Part shown: positions 47,466-58,247 of the stretch, piece by piece
Layout: every line of letters begins with the position of its first letter
Numbering within the stretch: the first letter of the stretch is position 1
Source: Rhizoctonia solani
Lineage: Eukaryota; Basidiomycota; Agaricomycetes; Cantharellales; Ceratobasidiaceae
DNA length: 64,000 nt
Direction: 5' to 3'
Assembly: GCF_016906535.1 (NCBI RefSeq)
Contig: NC_057382.1
Span: forward strand, 558,001-622,000
The notes under the pieces: generated by a model
Told to the model about the DNA's origin: nothing
The model's input: only the letters and a program-made list of their open reading frames with translations
Database searches by the model: none
Translations under genes and position numbers: made by a program

Positions 47466-50296
47466 CCCTCCGATCGGGCGGAGCGGTGTTTGGCGCGCGG
47501 TCGCGATGGTGCTCGCGATGGGACCGGGACGAATGCGGGTAATGCGGCGAGTGGTGGTGGTGGTGTTGGATCCCCGCGCTGTGCGGTCGACCGTCTTGCT
47601 CGATGCTCGCGTGGTACGCTTGGGATTGGGATTGGGATTGGGGTTGGGATTGGGGGGCATACTGCGGTGCATGTGAATTTGAGTTTGAATGAGAGTGGGA
47701 ATGGGAATGGGTGTCTCCCGGGCGAGGAGTTTTAGCGTCCGGATTCGCGTCCTGGGATCTTGAAGTCGGACCATCTTGAGGTCTCGGTGCTCCCTGATAC
47801 GTCGGAGCGCCCTCGACCGTGTGTCTGAAATGGACCTTGGGCGGATGAGGGTGCGGGACACGGAACCGGTCGGGCGAGTCGTAGCCCGACTTGTTTGTAA
47901 AGTGCGACTCGACAATGTTGTCTCTGTTGATCGCACGAGCTGCGACAGCTGCTAAACCTTTTCCTCTTCCTTCTTGTTCTGGTTCTGGTACAGAAGGGGC
48001 GTTGTTACCGTTGTGGTTGCTGTTGTTGTTGTTGTTGGCGGTGGTAGTGACAGCAGCCTCGGGACTCGAATCATCAATATCATATTTCTCCTCCTCTTCT
48101 TCCTCTTCTTCCTCCCCCTCATCTCCCCTTTTCTTAACAGCTTGGGCCCGGGACTGAGAAGAAGCCGAGGGGGCGTCTTCTTCAACCATGACAAACGACT
48201 TTTGGCGCTCGCGCTCGTTCCATTTAAACGTGCGCGAAATGGAATGGAACCAGTCGGTCGACTGTTTATCGTTGCACACGGTCGGGAACGGGTACTTCGA
48301 GGCGGTCACTTTTATATGGTCGCCGGCTACAATCCAAACCGATCTATGTTAGTAAAGTTGCGTAATAAAAAATAAAATAAAGAGGAAATAAAAAATAAAA
48401 AATAAAATAAGAGTGGAATGTGGGAGGAAAGGGAGCACAGTACGTTTGAGTTCGACCCGGCCTCGGCCATCAAAGCTGGCCCAAGCGGTGCTTCTCGAGT
48501 TGTAGGGCACACAGACGCGCAGTTCCATGCTGTCGGGTAAAAGCATCGGACGGAAGGATAGAGTGTGCGGGCAGATGGGTGTTATGAGGATCGCCGGGAT
48601 TTCGGGATGGACGAGCGACCCGCCTGCAGATAACTAGGATGGCGGATGTCAAGTTATGGAATCGGCTAGGAAGAGAAACAAGACACACCGAGTATGCGGT
48701 CGATCCGGTGGGTGTGGAAACCGTCAATCCGTCTCCCTGGACAGTCGTCATATGATGCTCGTCGCCTATCCGTTGTCAATACGCGCACAACCAACCAAAT
48801 GTGCAGGAGACCCACCAAACAACTCGAGCATCGAGACATACGGACTCGGGCCACGATCGATGACAAGATCGTTCAAGACCTCAAACGTCTCGACGGGCCG
48901 GGTCGTAAGACACATGATCTCCTTGTCCTTGCCGCCAGCGGTGGGCCCGCTCCCGCCGTAGCCGGCCTCGAGAGCTTCCCAGCCTCCACCCTTTTCCAAA
49001 CTCTTCATTAATATCTCGCCCGTCTCGGCGCGCTTGACGGCTTTGCGGGACCGACATTCGTCCGGGTTGACGGACCGGTAGACGGTGCAACTAAATCGCA
49101 TGCGAAGGTTGACGCGGATTCCATTATCGATTGCGCCGTCCATGACGGCTTTATAATCCGCGAAATCAAAGTTTGTGAGGAAACCGAGGGAGCCGAGTGC
49201 GAACGGGAGAATGGGCGGGACGATGCGCTGGAAGAGCCAAGAGGCAAAGAGGACGGTTCCGTCTCCGCCAAGAGTGACGACGAAATCGAACAAGTGGGGA
49301 GAGCGAATGCACATGTCGGATGTCCAGTAGCGCAGTTGGCCTTCGGAGGGTGGGAGGGACAGGTTATCGGTAGACGAGTTGCGGGATGACATGGCCGTCA
49401 TTCGGAGGGAAGAGACCGAGCCTGTATGGTGGGATGAGGCAAGAGAGGTCGATGAGGAGGAACGACGGCGTGGTTGTCGGATAGGCACGAATAATTCGGG
49501 ATAATCTCGCTCTAGTCCGGCAGCGTCGAATCGCTTCGAGTTGCGGAGCTGCGAGTCGACGTATCTGCTTGGTGTTAGTCCGAGTCAGGTGGGTCATGTA
49601 GACACATACACGACCAGACCACGTCCATCTTCTCGTTCTTTCGTCATGAGCATCAGAGCCAGTTCTCGCGTCAATTTGCTAAGTCTATTGTCCCGGGCCT
49701 TGGTGATGATCAGGACATTGTTGATCTTGCTGTGGACCCTCGCTCGGCCTGAACATCATTAGCCCCAATTGAATCGTGCCAGAGACCCGCGACGACTCAC
49801 CAAGCTGCTTACTCATCTCTCTGACCCCGACCGCAGTCTCGGCCAACTGCCTAGTAAGACTGCTCGAGTACTCTTCCTCTTCCTCGTCGTCATAGTCCGG
49901 CTCGCTGCTCGATCCAGACACGGGGGGAGACGGCATGGGATGGGGTAGGTGTGGTTGTGGTTGCTGCTTGAGCCAATCAGAGAGCGACGCGCCCTTGTCG
50001 AGCAACGAATGGACAAAACACGGCGACTTGAGTGCACCCTGGATCGCTTTCCCCACCGGACCTGGTAACGGCAACGACGATGATTTTCCAACCGGAAGCG
50101 GCGACGATTTGAGGTTTGGAGTGCTATTGTGGTCGTCTTGTTCGACCTCGACCTGGATCTCGGGATGCGCTTCCGCTGTCGATGTGAATTGCAGTTGGCT
50201 CGGGCGGCGCCCTGCCATCGGCTGTGATTGGGCCGCGGGTGCAGGCGGCATAGGAGTCGTCGGAGGTGTGGAGAACGTTTCGGTATCGGGTGTCAT
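47407..50296 (-). CDS. NAD(H) kinase with long disordered N- and C-terminal extensions
   Basis: Phosphorylates NAD to NADP. The ATG at 50296 begins [20 protein letters not shown]; about 150 disordered residues follow, including an acidic [12 protein letters not shown] run. The kinase part starts with [20 protein letters not shown]. The catalytic loop is [20 protein letters not shown], then [20 protein letters not shown]. Later exons carry [34 protein letters not shown] (the second NAD-binding signature), [20 protein letters not shown] and [17 protein letters not shown]. The tail of about 290 residues contains a glutamate run, poly-Asn, alternating HS/NS and QS dipeptides and a His cluster, ending [10 protein letters not shown] at 47407. 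Seven or so exons. Neighbouring duplication has copied its last codons. Confidence 0.92.
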
Positions 50297-52095
50297 TTTC
50301 TATTTCGATGACGTGTGGTGTTTACTCTATACGATCGAGAGAGAGGAGGGAGGAGGATTCCTAGGCTCAGCCTATGGTAATGATCGAGATACGGGACCAA
50401 AAAAATACTCCAATCGCCCCTATATCTATATACCGTTCTCTCTTTGATTTCAGAGCTCGGCAGTTGCGCTCTAGTCTTACTTTTTTCCCTCTATGCCGGT
50501 CACAACGTGTTTTTTTTTCTTTGAGTTCCATGTATAGATAGGCACAGCGAAGATGGGATTACTATGTGCTTGCATAAGTCGACCACCCTCCTGCCCCCTC
50601 GATACGATTCCACACTTGGCGACAGAAGCATGCGTCGTCGGCACTGTGTTACTCATCTACAGTAGTCTGTGCCTTGCCGAGAAGAAATGACAAACCGGTC
50701 GTAATGTTAATGCTTATCATGCCACAGTTACGGCCACTCGTTCTCACTGCTACAGTAGCATCGCTTCAGGGCCGTCCAAAACATCACAGGGAGAAGGGAC
50801 GATTTTGCCCTGTATGCACTCGAGCGGATAATTGAGACCGAGGGATCAACCCAAATCACCGATTCCGGGGTCTCTGGCGAGTTCTCTCCGTGGTCCCCGG
50901 CTTGGCCTTCTTACGGCGTGTATTTGATCCTGTTATAGAGGCTGTCTATAGGTATACTTTTGCTAGACGATCGACGTGCCGCTCGTCGGTGCGATACTCA
51001 ATCATAATCATCCACAACGATGGGGACATCAGTAACGTTCCCCGTCCAGGAACAAACCCGAGTGTCACTCACGCGATAAAACACGGCCACACGACTTGGA
51101 CCCTCCATTTCGACGACTTTCGCGTCGCGAACTCGGTTGTAATTTGTTGTATAGTTTGAACTCGACTTGCAACGTGCAAAGTACTATAGCAAATAGGATC
51201 GTCATGTAGTTATGGTTTATCGTTACCGGGCTCGATAATCTCGGCAGCTTTTTTCATTTTACTGGCTCTTCGTCATTTGTGACCACCAACGATGTCCAAT
51301 ATCACTAACAGTAGTTGGCCGAGATTCCCAACTTTTCATGAGATGAAATATCAGCGCAATGTCGATTAATTATTTTAAATGTTATCCTGTAAGACGTTCT
51401 CAACGGGAAATTCTCTACTTGGACTCGTCCCTTCTTGACCATCTGGGGTAGTCCGAAGATACTCCTGTCGAACCCGAGCTTGGCTTTTATTGCCAGGCCG
51501 GCTTTGAATAAATCTACTCAATCAGGGGGGTGATAACCGGAGCGGGATAGCTTCGAGCCGTATACCCGTAAGTAATCGTCAGTTCCGAATATTGCTTGGC
51601 CGGCTGCCGGAGTATTTACCCAGACCGGTCATCAATTGAGAGCCGCATAGATGCGTTGTTTTTCTTGCACTTGCCATGCTTCTAGGGCGACTTTGAACGG
51701 TAATTCGGGATTAAATGGAGCTTGCATAACTTCAACTACAAATCCCGTTCTTACATTTGTCCAACATTAAAAAATTGTTCCTAGAGCCATCATAAAAACG
51801 TATACAAGTCTCTAGTTTCCGACTGGCTATTGTGCGCCTAAAAGCACATGCATAACCGAGGTTATGGGTCGACCACACGAGAATTGGAACCTCTAGCACA
51901 TAACTGGTATCGGCTATTCAATCAACGAACGGGAACAGTATACCAACTAGCTTATGTCTATTTGTTTCGGCTATGCTGGCCAGCTGCCAGTGGTTATAAA
52001 TAAGCCCAGTTTTCTCCAGCTACACTATCAATTTACTCAAGCACTTTACATCTTCCAGCTCTTTTGCTCTGATCCAACAACACTCCTGTTTCATA
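50297..52095. other. Intergenic, nothing recognised
   Basis: Upstream DNA of NAD kinase on the left. On the right a TATAAATA at 51995-52002 lies about 95 nt before the ATG at 52096. Nothing in the middle carries family features. Confidence 0.4.
51995..52002 (+). promoter_or_regulatory. TATA box of the gene at 52.1 kb
   Basis: TATAAATA about 95 nt before the start codon, with a pyrimidine-rich leader after it. Confidence 0.5.
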
Positions 52096-53045
52096 ATGAG
52101 CATGTTAGCCAAGAACACGCTCTCCACGGCGACGCGTTTTGGTCGCGCGATCACAGGCGGCCTCTCGCTAACCCATACATCAGCTTTCACAGTGGCGTAC
52201 TTCCATTATGCAAATTTCGAAGGCGCGAAGAGGCTGCCCGACTATATTAAAACTCATCCCCTGTTTTATCAAAATCTTGAGAAGAAGATAAAAGAGGGTA
52301 AAGCGTTTGTGCAAGTCAAGATTGGTGGTAGCGATCAAGTTGATAAACATGGATTCCCGGCTCCCGAGAAGCGCGAGGACGATTATTATGCTGTCAGTGC
52401 CACCAAAGATGGTTGGGGTCCAGAAACCTCGTAATGTCTTCAACTATCCATTCGGCCCCTTACTTACACTCTTGTTTTATAGTTGCTTTTCTAACATATT
52501 TGCACCCATGTCCATGGAGTCTGATCTGAGGGATACAGTATTTGGAGGTGTCAGCGATAACATCCTACTCAAACCTGGTATGTTGACCCCTCATTAACTG
52601 GGTGGATAATATATTTATGCCAAGGACTAATTCTTCCTCTTTTCAAGGTACGAGGGAGACCTTTATCCTCTGCACCTCGGGTATAGACCAAGATGTCTTC
52701 CTCGAGCGCCTAGCTAAAGTAGGCCAGAAGTACCGGGGAATAGACTTCGTGAAGCAGGGTGTTAAGGCCGAGGAAATCCTAGGAGAACTCAGGAGTGTCA
52801 TTTCTGACTTGTTAGGAGAATTTATTTCGGCAAAGATTATCACCGAAGACTATCGTGCCGACCGCATGAAGAAGTTCGATGAACAAGCTGGGAAAATGAC
52901 CAATGTCATCGAGGTCAACCGGAAGGAGTGGATAGACCTGGCCAATGGCAAACTGACAAACGATGAGAAGCTGTCGTGGAAGACGCTCATGTTCAAGCAA
53001 ACAGGATACACCGCTATTGGTAATGGCGTCAATATTGATTTGTAG
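52096..53045 (+). CDS. Unrecognised protein, probably one three-exon gene
   Basis: I do not recognise this family. The first exon gives 112 codons from MSMLAKNTLSTATRFGRAIT to KDGWGPETS. The stop there is avoided if GTAATG...TTATAG is an intron: the frame then runs on as CFSNIFAPMSMESDLRDTVF, and a second intron (GTATGT...TTCAAG) leads to GTRETFILCTSGIDQDVFLE. The rest is Lys/Glu-rich and helical, with KVGQKYRGIDFVKQGVKAEE and KKFDEQAGKMTNVIEV, ending GNGVNIDL at 53045. The N-terminus has a possible mitochondrial-targeting look (basic, Ser/Thr-rich, few acids). Alternatively these are two separate genes starting at 52096 and 52507. Confidence 0.55.
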
Positions 53046-54194
53046 GCATAGTTGCTGGGCGTGCAAGCAATGTATGCTATCGGTTCGATTAGCTCAAGTT
53101 TCCCTCAAATGTAACGAGTTTGAATATGCTCAATTACTAAGCCTCGTTCAAGTTCTAATCATTTGAAAGATACGACGGTCACAATTTACGAATCATCCTA
53201 CCAGCCATGGGTACGACAAGGACATGCTCGGTTAGCTGATCGTCGGACTGCGCAAATCTTGCCCTTGAGTCCTTATGTCAGGTGCAGAATATCCCTGGGT
53301 ACAAACGGTACACCCTATTACTTGACACGAAGCACGCATATACCTATAGTAACGGTCAAGTACAATCATGCGCTCCTTAGGGAAATTTGAATTGTCTTTG
53401 GTGGGTGCTACACGGGTGCTCTGATCACTTTATTTAATAACAAAAAGGAAAGTACTATATTCTCGGTCAATATTTGCTTATTTAATTGATAATTATTGAG
53501 GCCCGCTGTGGTTTAACTACAGGGTAATGAAGAAGGGGACTTGGAGTGATAGCTAGAAATGGGTACTTTAATGAATCCGGGCTCAAAATGTTGGTAAACA
53601 GGACCGCTTGTTGGATAGAATTCCCGGTATTCAAACTAATTAAATGAGCTTTTATGACCCTTAGCTCCTCCTGGCTAGGATAAGCGACAGTGTGGTTTCG
53701 CTGTTCGTGGACGGTGTATTGTGATTGCCCGAGCCTCTCATGTCACGTGACATATTCTAGGTGCCATCCTGGATCCCAAACGAAGATTTTAGGCCCGCAA
53801 CTGTGCTTCAATAAACATCGCTGTCTAGTTTTGCATTGAGAAACCCCCCGCCACTACCCTATATGTACATATAATTATCCGGGTTTCCCTATATAAGGCA
53901 GTTTTTAGCTAAAAATTTATGTGTATGCGGTGCATCGATCTTGATCGAGCCCCACGCCACACGGGTCTAAGCGCTCGCCAAGCTAATTCGTGTTCCTTGC
54001 GCCCTAATCTCCTCTAGCCCAATAGCAGGCTGTGCGGACGCTGCCATTATGAGACAATCAATTCGGTTTACGGCTTCTGCCCGTGAATATAACTAGACGT
54101 TCAATGAGAAGAGTTCCGTACTCTCTCCCCTTTCTGGGATAAGCCACCACCACTCACTCCCCAGGCCAAGAGAAATTGAACTTGAAGTACAGAA
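53046..54194. other. Intergenic, nothing recognised
   Basis: A 75-codon ATG frame at 53163 has no support. The right side is upstream DNA of the membrane-protein gene and includes a TCACGTGA E-box near 53741. Confidence 0.4.
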
Positions 54195-55243
54195 ATGAGA
54201 TTTCATAAGACGTTGGGCGCTGCTCTTCTCTTTTCGTTCCCTATCTCTTCAACGGCACAGACGGTAGCGGAGCTCAGTACCCAGCTCACGACGGCAGCAC
54301 TCAAAATCCGAGATGCTATATCGCCAACATGCAGCTCCCTCGCGGATTGTCGGACATTCAACGATGAAGTGGTACGCATTCATCTTCTCCCTCTAAGTCT
54401 ATACGAGCTAAATCGTTCTCATTATCCAGGTACCCAGATGCCAAAGACTCCAAGGGGATGCTGGGTGCTGGTGCGGGAACCACAATCCGCTACACGTAAG
54501 TTCAACAAAGGGCTTGACTGGTGCCTGGTTTTTTGGACCCGCGCTAACGATAGCCCGTTTTGTTCTAGAACTGTGCAATCTGTATGTCTAGCCCATCGGA
54601 TACTACAACGACTCCAGATCAAATGGCAGCAGCTCTCGGTGGTCACACGGGTAGGTCCAGCGCTTAGTCAGTGGGATATTTGTTTTAAACAATTTGTCTA
54701 TAGATTACCACACGGCCTGCAATGCGTTTGAAAAGTTGCTGAACAGCACATCCTCGGCCGTTAGTGGGACGGGTACTGCCACCCCGGGTCCCTCGGCATC
54801 GGCATCAAGCGATAGCGGTTCCAAAGCGCCCATCGGTGCTATCGTCGGTGGTGGTACGTATCACCTCACTTATCGTTCAAATCCCATCAAACTTATAATT
54901 CTCTGCAGTTGTTGGCGGAGTTGTTGCACTCATCATTGCTATACTTGTCCTTGTATTGTGGAGGCGTAACCGCAAGAGAGAGACTGTTGGGCCATCCAGC
55001 GTATCGCTCTTCTCGGGCGATAGGACAACCATGGTAGAGCAACAAGCTCGCCCTTATTCCGGTTACAGCCATCCACAAGGAACTTTTGGTCATCACGACA
55101 GTTCATTCGGTGCTCCCAATTATGCCGCCGCAACCGTGCCATACCAGGGTAACGGTATGAATTCCCCGGGAGTACCTTCCGGTGGTTTGAAAGGCGATGG
55201 CTCCTACAATAAACACCCAGAGCCAATGTCAACTCCTTACTAA
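54195..55243 (+). CDS. Cys-rich single-pass type I membrane protein, intact paralogue
   Basis: Function unknown. The ATG at 54195 begins a signal peptide, MRFHKTLGAALLFSFPISST. The ectodomain holds regularly placed cysteines over four exons: AISPTCSSLADCRTF, VPRCQRLQGDAGCWCGNHNP, NCAICMSSPSDTTTTPD and DYHTACNAFEKLLNST. A Ser/Thr/Gly stalk leads to APIGAIVGG and the membrane helix VVGGVVALIIAILVLVLWRR, split by an intron. The cytoplasmic tail is Tyr/Pro/Gly-rich with SSVSLFSGDRTT and ends EPMSTPY at 55243. Architecture resembles fungal wall-sensor-like proteins with a stalk and one helix, but there is no WSC domain that I can see. A broken copy lies at 16740-17448. Confidence 0.75.
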
Positions 55244-56180
55244 TTTCACGATCAGAAGTGCAATTATTCTGACGATCCTTTGGTCTTGTTCACGATTCTA
55301 TTTTCTTGGGAAGGACTTTTTTCATCATGTATTGTGTTTTACAGATCCTTTGCATGTTTGTTTAATATATTTAACGTACAACTATCTCCGTGGGGTCTGA
55401 TGTTCACCCAGAAATGGCCAGCCCATCCTTGTCCGGGATCGAGAGTTCCCTAACTCAAAAATGGCCTCACCTCCGATGCGCACGCTGATGCGGGGTACTG
55501 AATGAGATCGGCACGAGACGCATGCTGCAAGAAGTAAGACGAAGCACTGATATGTGTGGCGGGTCACATGTGTTTATGAGAGTTTGGTAGATGTCAGTGT
55601 GGATGTATGCGCGGTCCCCAACCGAACTATGGGTTCTGGCCTGCCTTTTCTTTTGAAAGGTTTGCCTATTGGTTCTCTCACTATAGTTTTAGGACCGACG
55701 CGGACGGCTAAACATCCAAATACAAATACATTTATGACTAACAACGGAAGAATACACCAGGGGAAGAAAACATCGATGAGCCAACAAATCCGACTCCAAC
55801 ACGCCTGGAGACTAGCGAAAAGCAATCTGGTAGAATAGTACGGCAATGTTCGTGTATAGTAAGGTTGTGTTTTGCGGTGGTCGAACGATGTCGATTACTG
55901 AACCAGCTCACACGAAACGAAAGTCGAAGACATCCTAAAGTGATGAATAAACATGGTTAAATCTAGCAAACCGAGACAGTTGTCGCTCAGAAGGTCGTCA
56001 GTTGACACTGCCGAAGTCGGGTCGGTATTGTTGGTTGTTTTGGGGGTTTTAGGGACAGCAGAAACAGTGATGCGTGACTATCTAGAAAGGTAAGACTGAA
56101 GAGAAATAGTGAGAAAGCAGCAAGTGTCGAAGGGGAGAAACGACCGAATAAAGCGACTCGGTAGCTGGAGGTGTCGGAAG
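55244..56180. other. Convergent intergenic region
   Basis: Between the 3' ends of the rightward membrane protein gene and the leftward Cys/His-motif gene. A hydrophobic minus-strand frame near 55574-55846 lacks an ATG and is not called. Confidence 0.4.
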
Positions 56181-56882
56181 TTACGAATTCGAAACCATTT
56201 CGACGGCGCCACATTCAATACAATGACTCCAGAGGCTGCGGCGCCCATCGAGACCAGGATGCGAGGCCAGACGGAGGCGGGGGATCTGCGAGCAATTGGC
56301 GCTAGAAGCAGCAGCGTCCAGGGGCAATCCAATAATGTCAGCACGTGGTCACCAATAGACGCGAGGAATGATCCTCGTCTAGGAACCCAGCAGTAAAGAG
56401 ACCCACCCATGGTGAACAAAATCGCTAGCAATAGTTTGAGGTTGCATCAGACCGACGGTCGAGTCGGAGCGGTTCGAGGCTTGCTTCCTGGGGTCAAATC
56501 CAGGGTCGGAATCCATCATGTCGGCGTCTCCGGAGGTCGGGAACGGATACAGGTCGAAATGAGGATAGGCGGCTGGCCGAACATGGGTCAACATGCACCA
56601 CGTCACGAGCCGAAATGAAACTCACGAGAGTTGTGCGAAGAGGCAGTGGTAGCAAGAGAGGCAAGTGAGGGGGCAGGGGATGGTGCATTGTCACCTGCCA
56701 TATCGACATCCTCAGTAACCATAGGCTCAGCAATGGGCGCCACCTTGGTATGCTGTTCGATCCCAGATGAATAACGGTCCAGACATAGCGAGGGAGTGCG
56801 GAGAAAGTACCTTGACGGATATGTAGGTCTCACGAGCGAGCTCTTCAGCGTCGTCGAACTTGCGTTTGCTATTGAAGGCCAT
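56181..56882 (-). CDS. Small protein with C-terminal Cys/His motif
   Basis: About 160 residues, family not named. The ATG at 56882 begins MAFNSKRKFDDAEELARETY, spliced to HTKVAPIAEPMVTEDVDMAG. A Ser/Ala stretch SLASLATTASSHNS joins PAYPHFDLYPFPTSGDADMM, then DPRKQASNRSDSTVGLMQPQ. The C-terminal part is FVHHGANCSQIPRLRLASHP and RRSLWSHCIECGAVEMVSNS, then stop at 56181. HHGxxC and HCxxCG could form a small zinc site. Four exons; using the acceptor before CGCCAATTGC keeps this frame. The N-terminal KRKF could be a nuclear signal, which is inference. I have an impression of similar proteins in other Agaricomycetes but cannot check it here. Confidence 0.65.
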
Positions 56883-58247
56883 GACGAGGTGTAGAAGAGC
56901 TGAAATGAGGCGACGTCCGAGAAAGAGCTAGCTAAGAGCAGCAATGGTGGATGGGCGGGTGGGTTATAATGAGCAAGTGTATGCGCGTGCTAGCCAGAGA
57001 GCTAGGGGAATAAACACTTCAAGGGGTGGTGGGGAAGCTGAAGGGCGGCAGCCTAACCAGGTGTTGGGTTTTATAATTCGCAGTCAGCTTAGCGCCGTCT
57101 CACACGAATCCTGGGTTATGACCGCCCAAACTCCATTCCGCGGTGCAGCAACTGAAGAATTTCACTCATAAATCCCGAGCCGAAACCGAAGGTACTTTCA
57201 GGAAACTGTCCCATTGTGTTACATCAATCCGAAATGAATTTTGGGGTGTTAGGTCACGTGCTCGTTTTCAATACACCACTTGCTTGGTCTTGACAAACTA
57301 ACTCAAACACTACCGTGTGAGCGATCCTGGAGTCTCCGAGCAATATCGGAGTCTTCGGGAAATCACGTGACTAAGGCTGGACCGGTGTGATCAAATTTTC
57401 AGCCCGGTGCAGGTTTACGTTATACGCTGTGTACATTTAGTTGTAAGCCTGCCGCTGTTGTCAGCGTAACTTCTACGGCTATTCTTGTCTGCGGAGCTTT
57501 AGACTTCGGCTGCTTCCACTCGACATTGTGTGCGATCCAAGGTCCCTCTCGGTGACAACCCGCAATCTTCAACAACAAATTATATTATCTTCGAACACGG
57601 GTGTTATCTACGCAAACTAAATGAGGTAAGTGTTAGATACCGAGGGTTCGAGACTTGGTTCCGCTTTTGGAGATGTAGATGGCGTAATACAGTCCAGTGA
57701 TCTTCAGGGCCTTTGTTACAGTACTCGCATTGGAATTGAATACCAACGTCCCAATCCTTATAAATAGGAGTTTAGGGCTCTTAATTATAACACCTCGCAA
57801 GGTGCCTACTTATTGCCCGTATTGAGTGTATTCTTATCTTCATCTTGCCTAGAAAACATGGCTCTATACGAGTTATTTACTCCAACGCGTAAACAAGATG
57901 ACACCACTCAAATACCAAACACGTTTGTACCACACCACGTAAGGATGTTGCACTCGGCAGTCGTAGATTTCTTTTGACCACTTGGGATTTCCTCATCGGT
58001 TACGTCACATGCTGCGTCTTGGACACAGCATTCGTGTACCACACGCGTCCTATCGCGGAGACTGGAGTTACGCCTGAATTCGATTTAGCTCCTCCGGTTG
58101 GGATTCGAGGGTATAAAAGGAGGCCTTGGTGAACGCGTATCCTCATCTCATCCACAACATCCACTCCAACACTTACTAGCTAATTCTACAAACAAAGTGA
58201 GTTGCCCTAGTTCCTATTGTGCAGTCTGTACTGATTCCCGCACATAG
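56883..58247. other. Divergent intergenic region with TATA box
   Basis: Contains CACGTG cores near 57255 and 57363 and a TATAAAA at 58112-58118 for the downstream CBM5/12 gene. The segment 58198-58247 has the look of a 5' UTR intron (GTGAGT...CATAG). No other gene recognised. Confidence 0.45.
58112..58118 (+). promoter_or_regulatory. TATA box of the CBM5/12-DM9 gene
   Basis: TATAAAA within GGGTATAAAAGGAGG, about 130 nt upstream of the ATG; the extra distance is explained if a 5' UTR intron lies between. Confidence 0.55.

Noticed and set aside
57625..57660. Possible tRNA B box (GGTTCGAG) in the 57 kb intergenic region
   Set aside because: The box lacks the CC at its end and no acceptor stem or A box can be paired around it.
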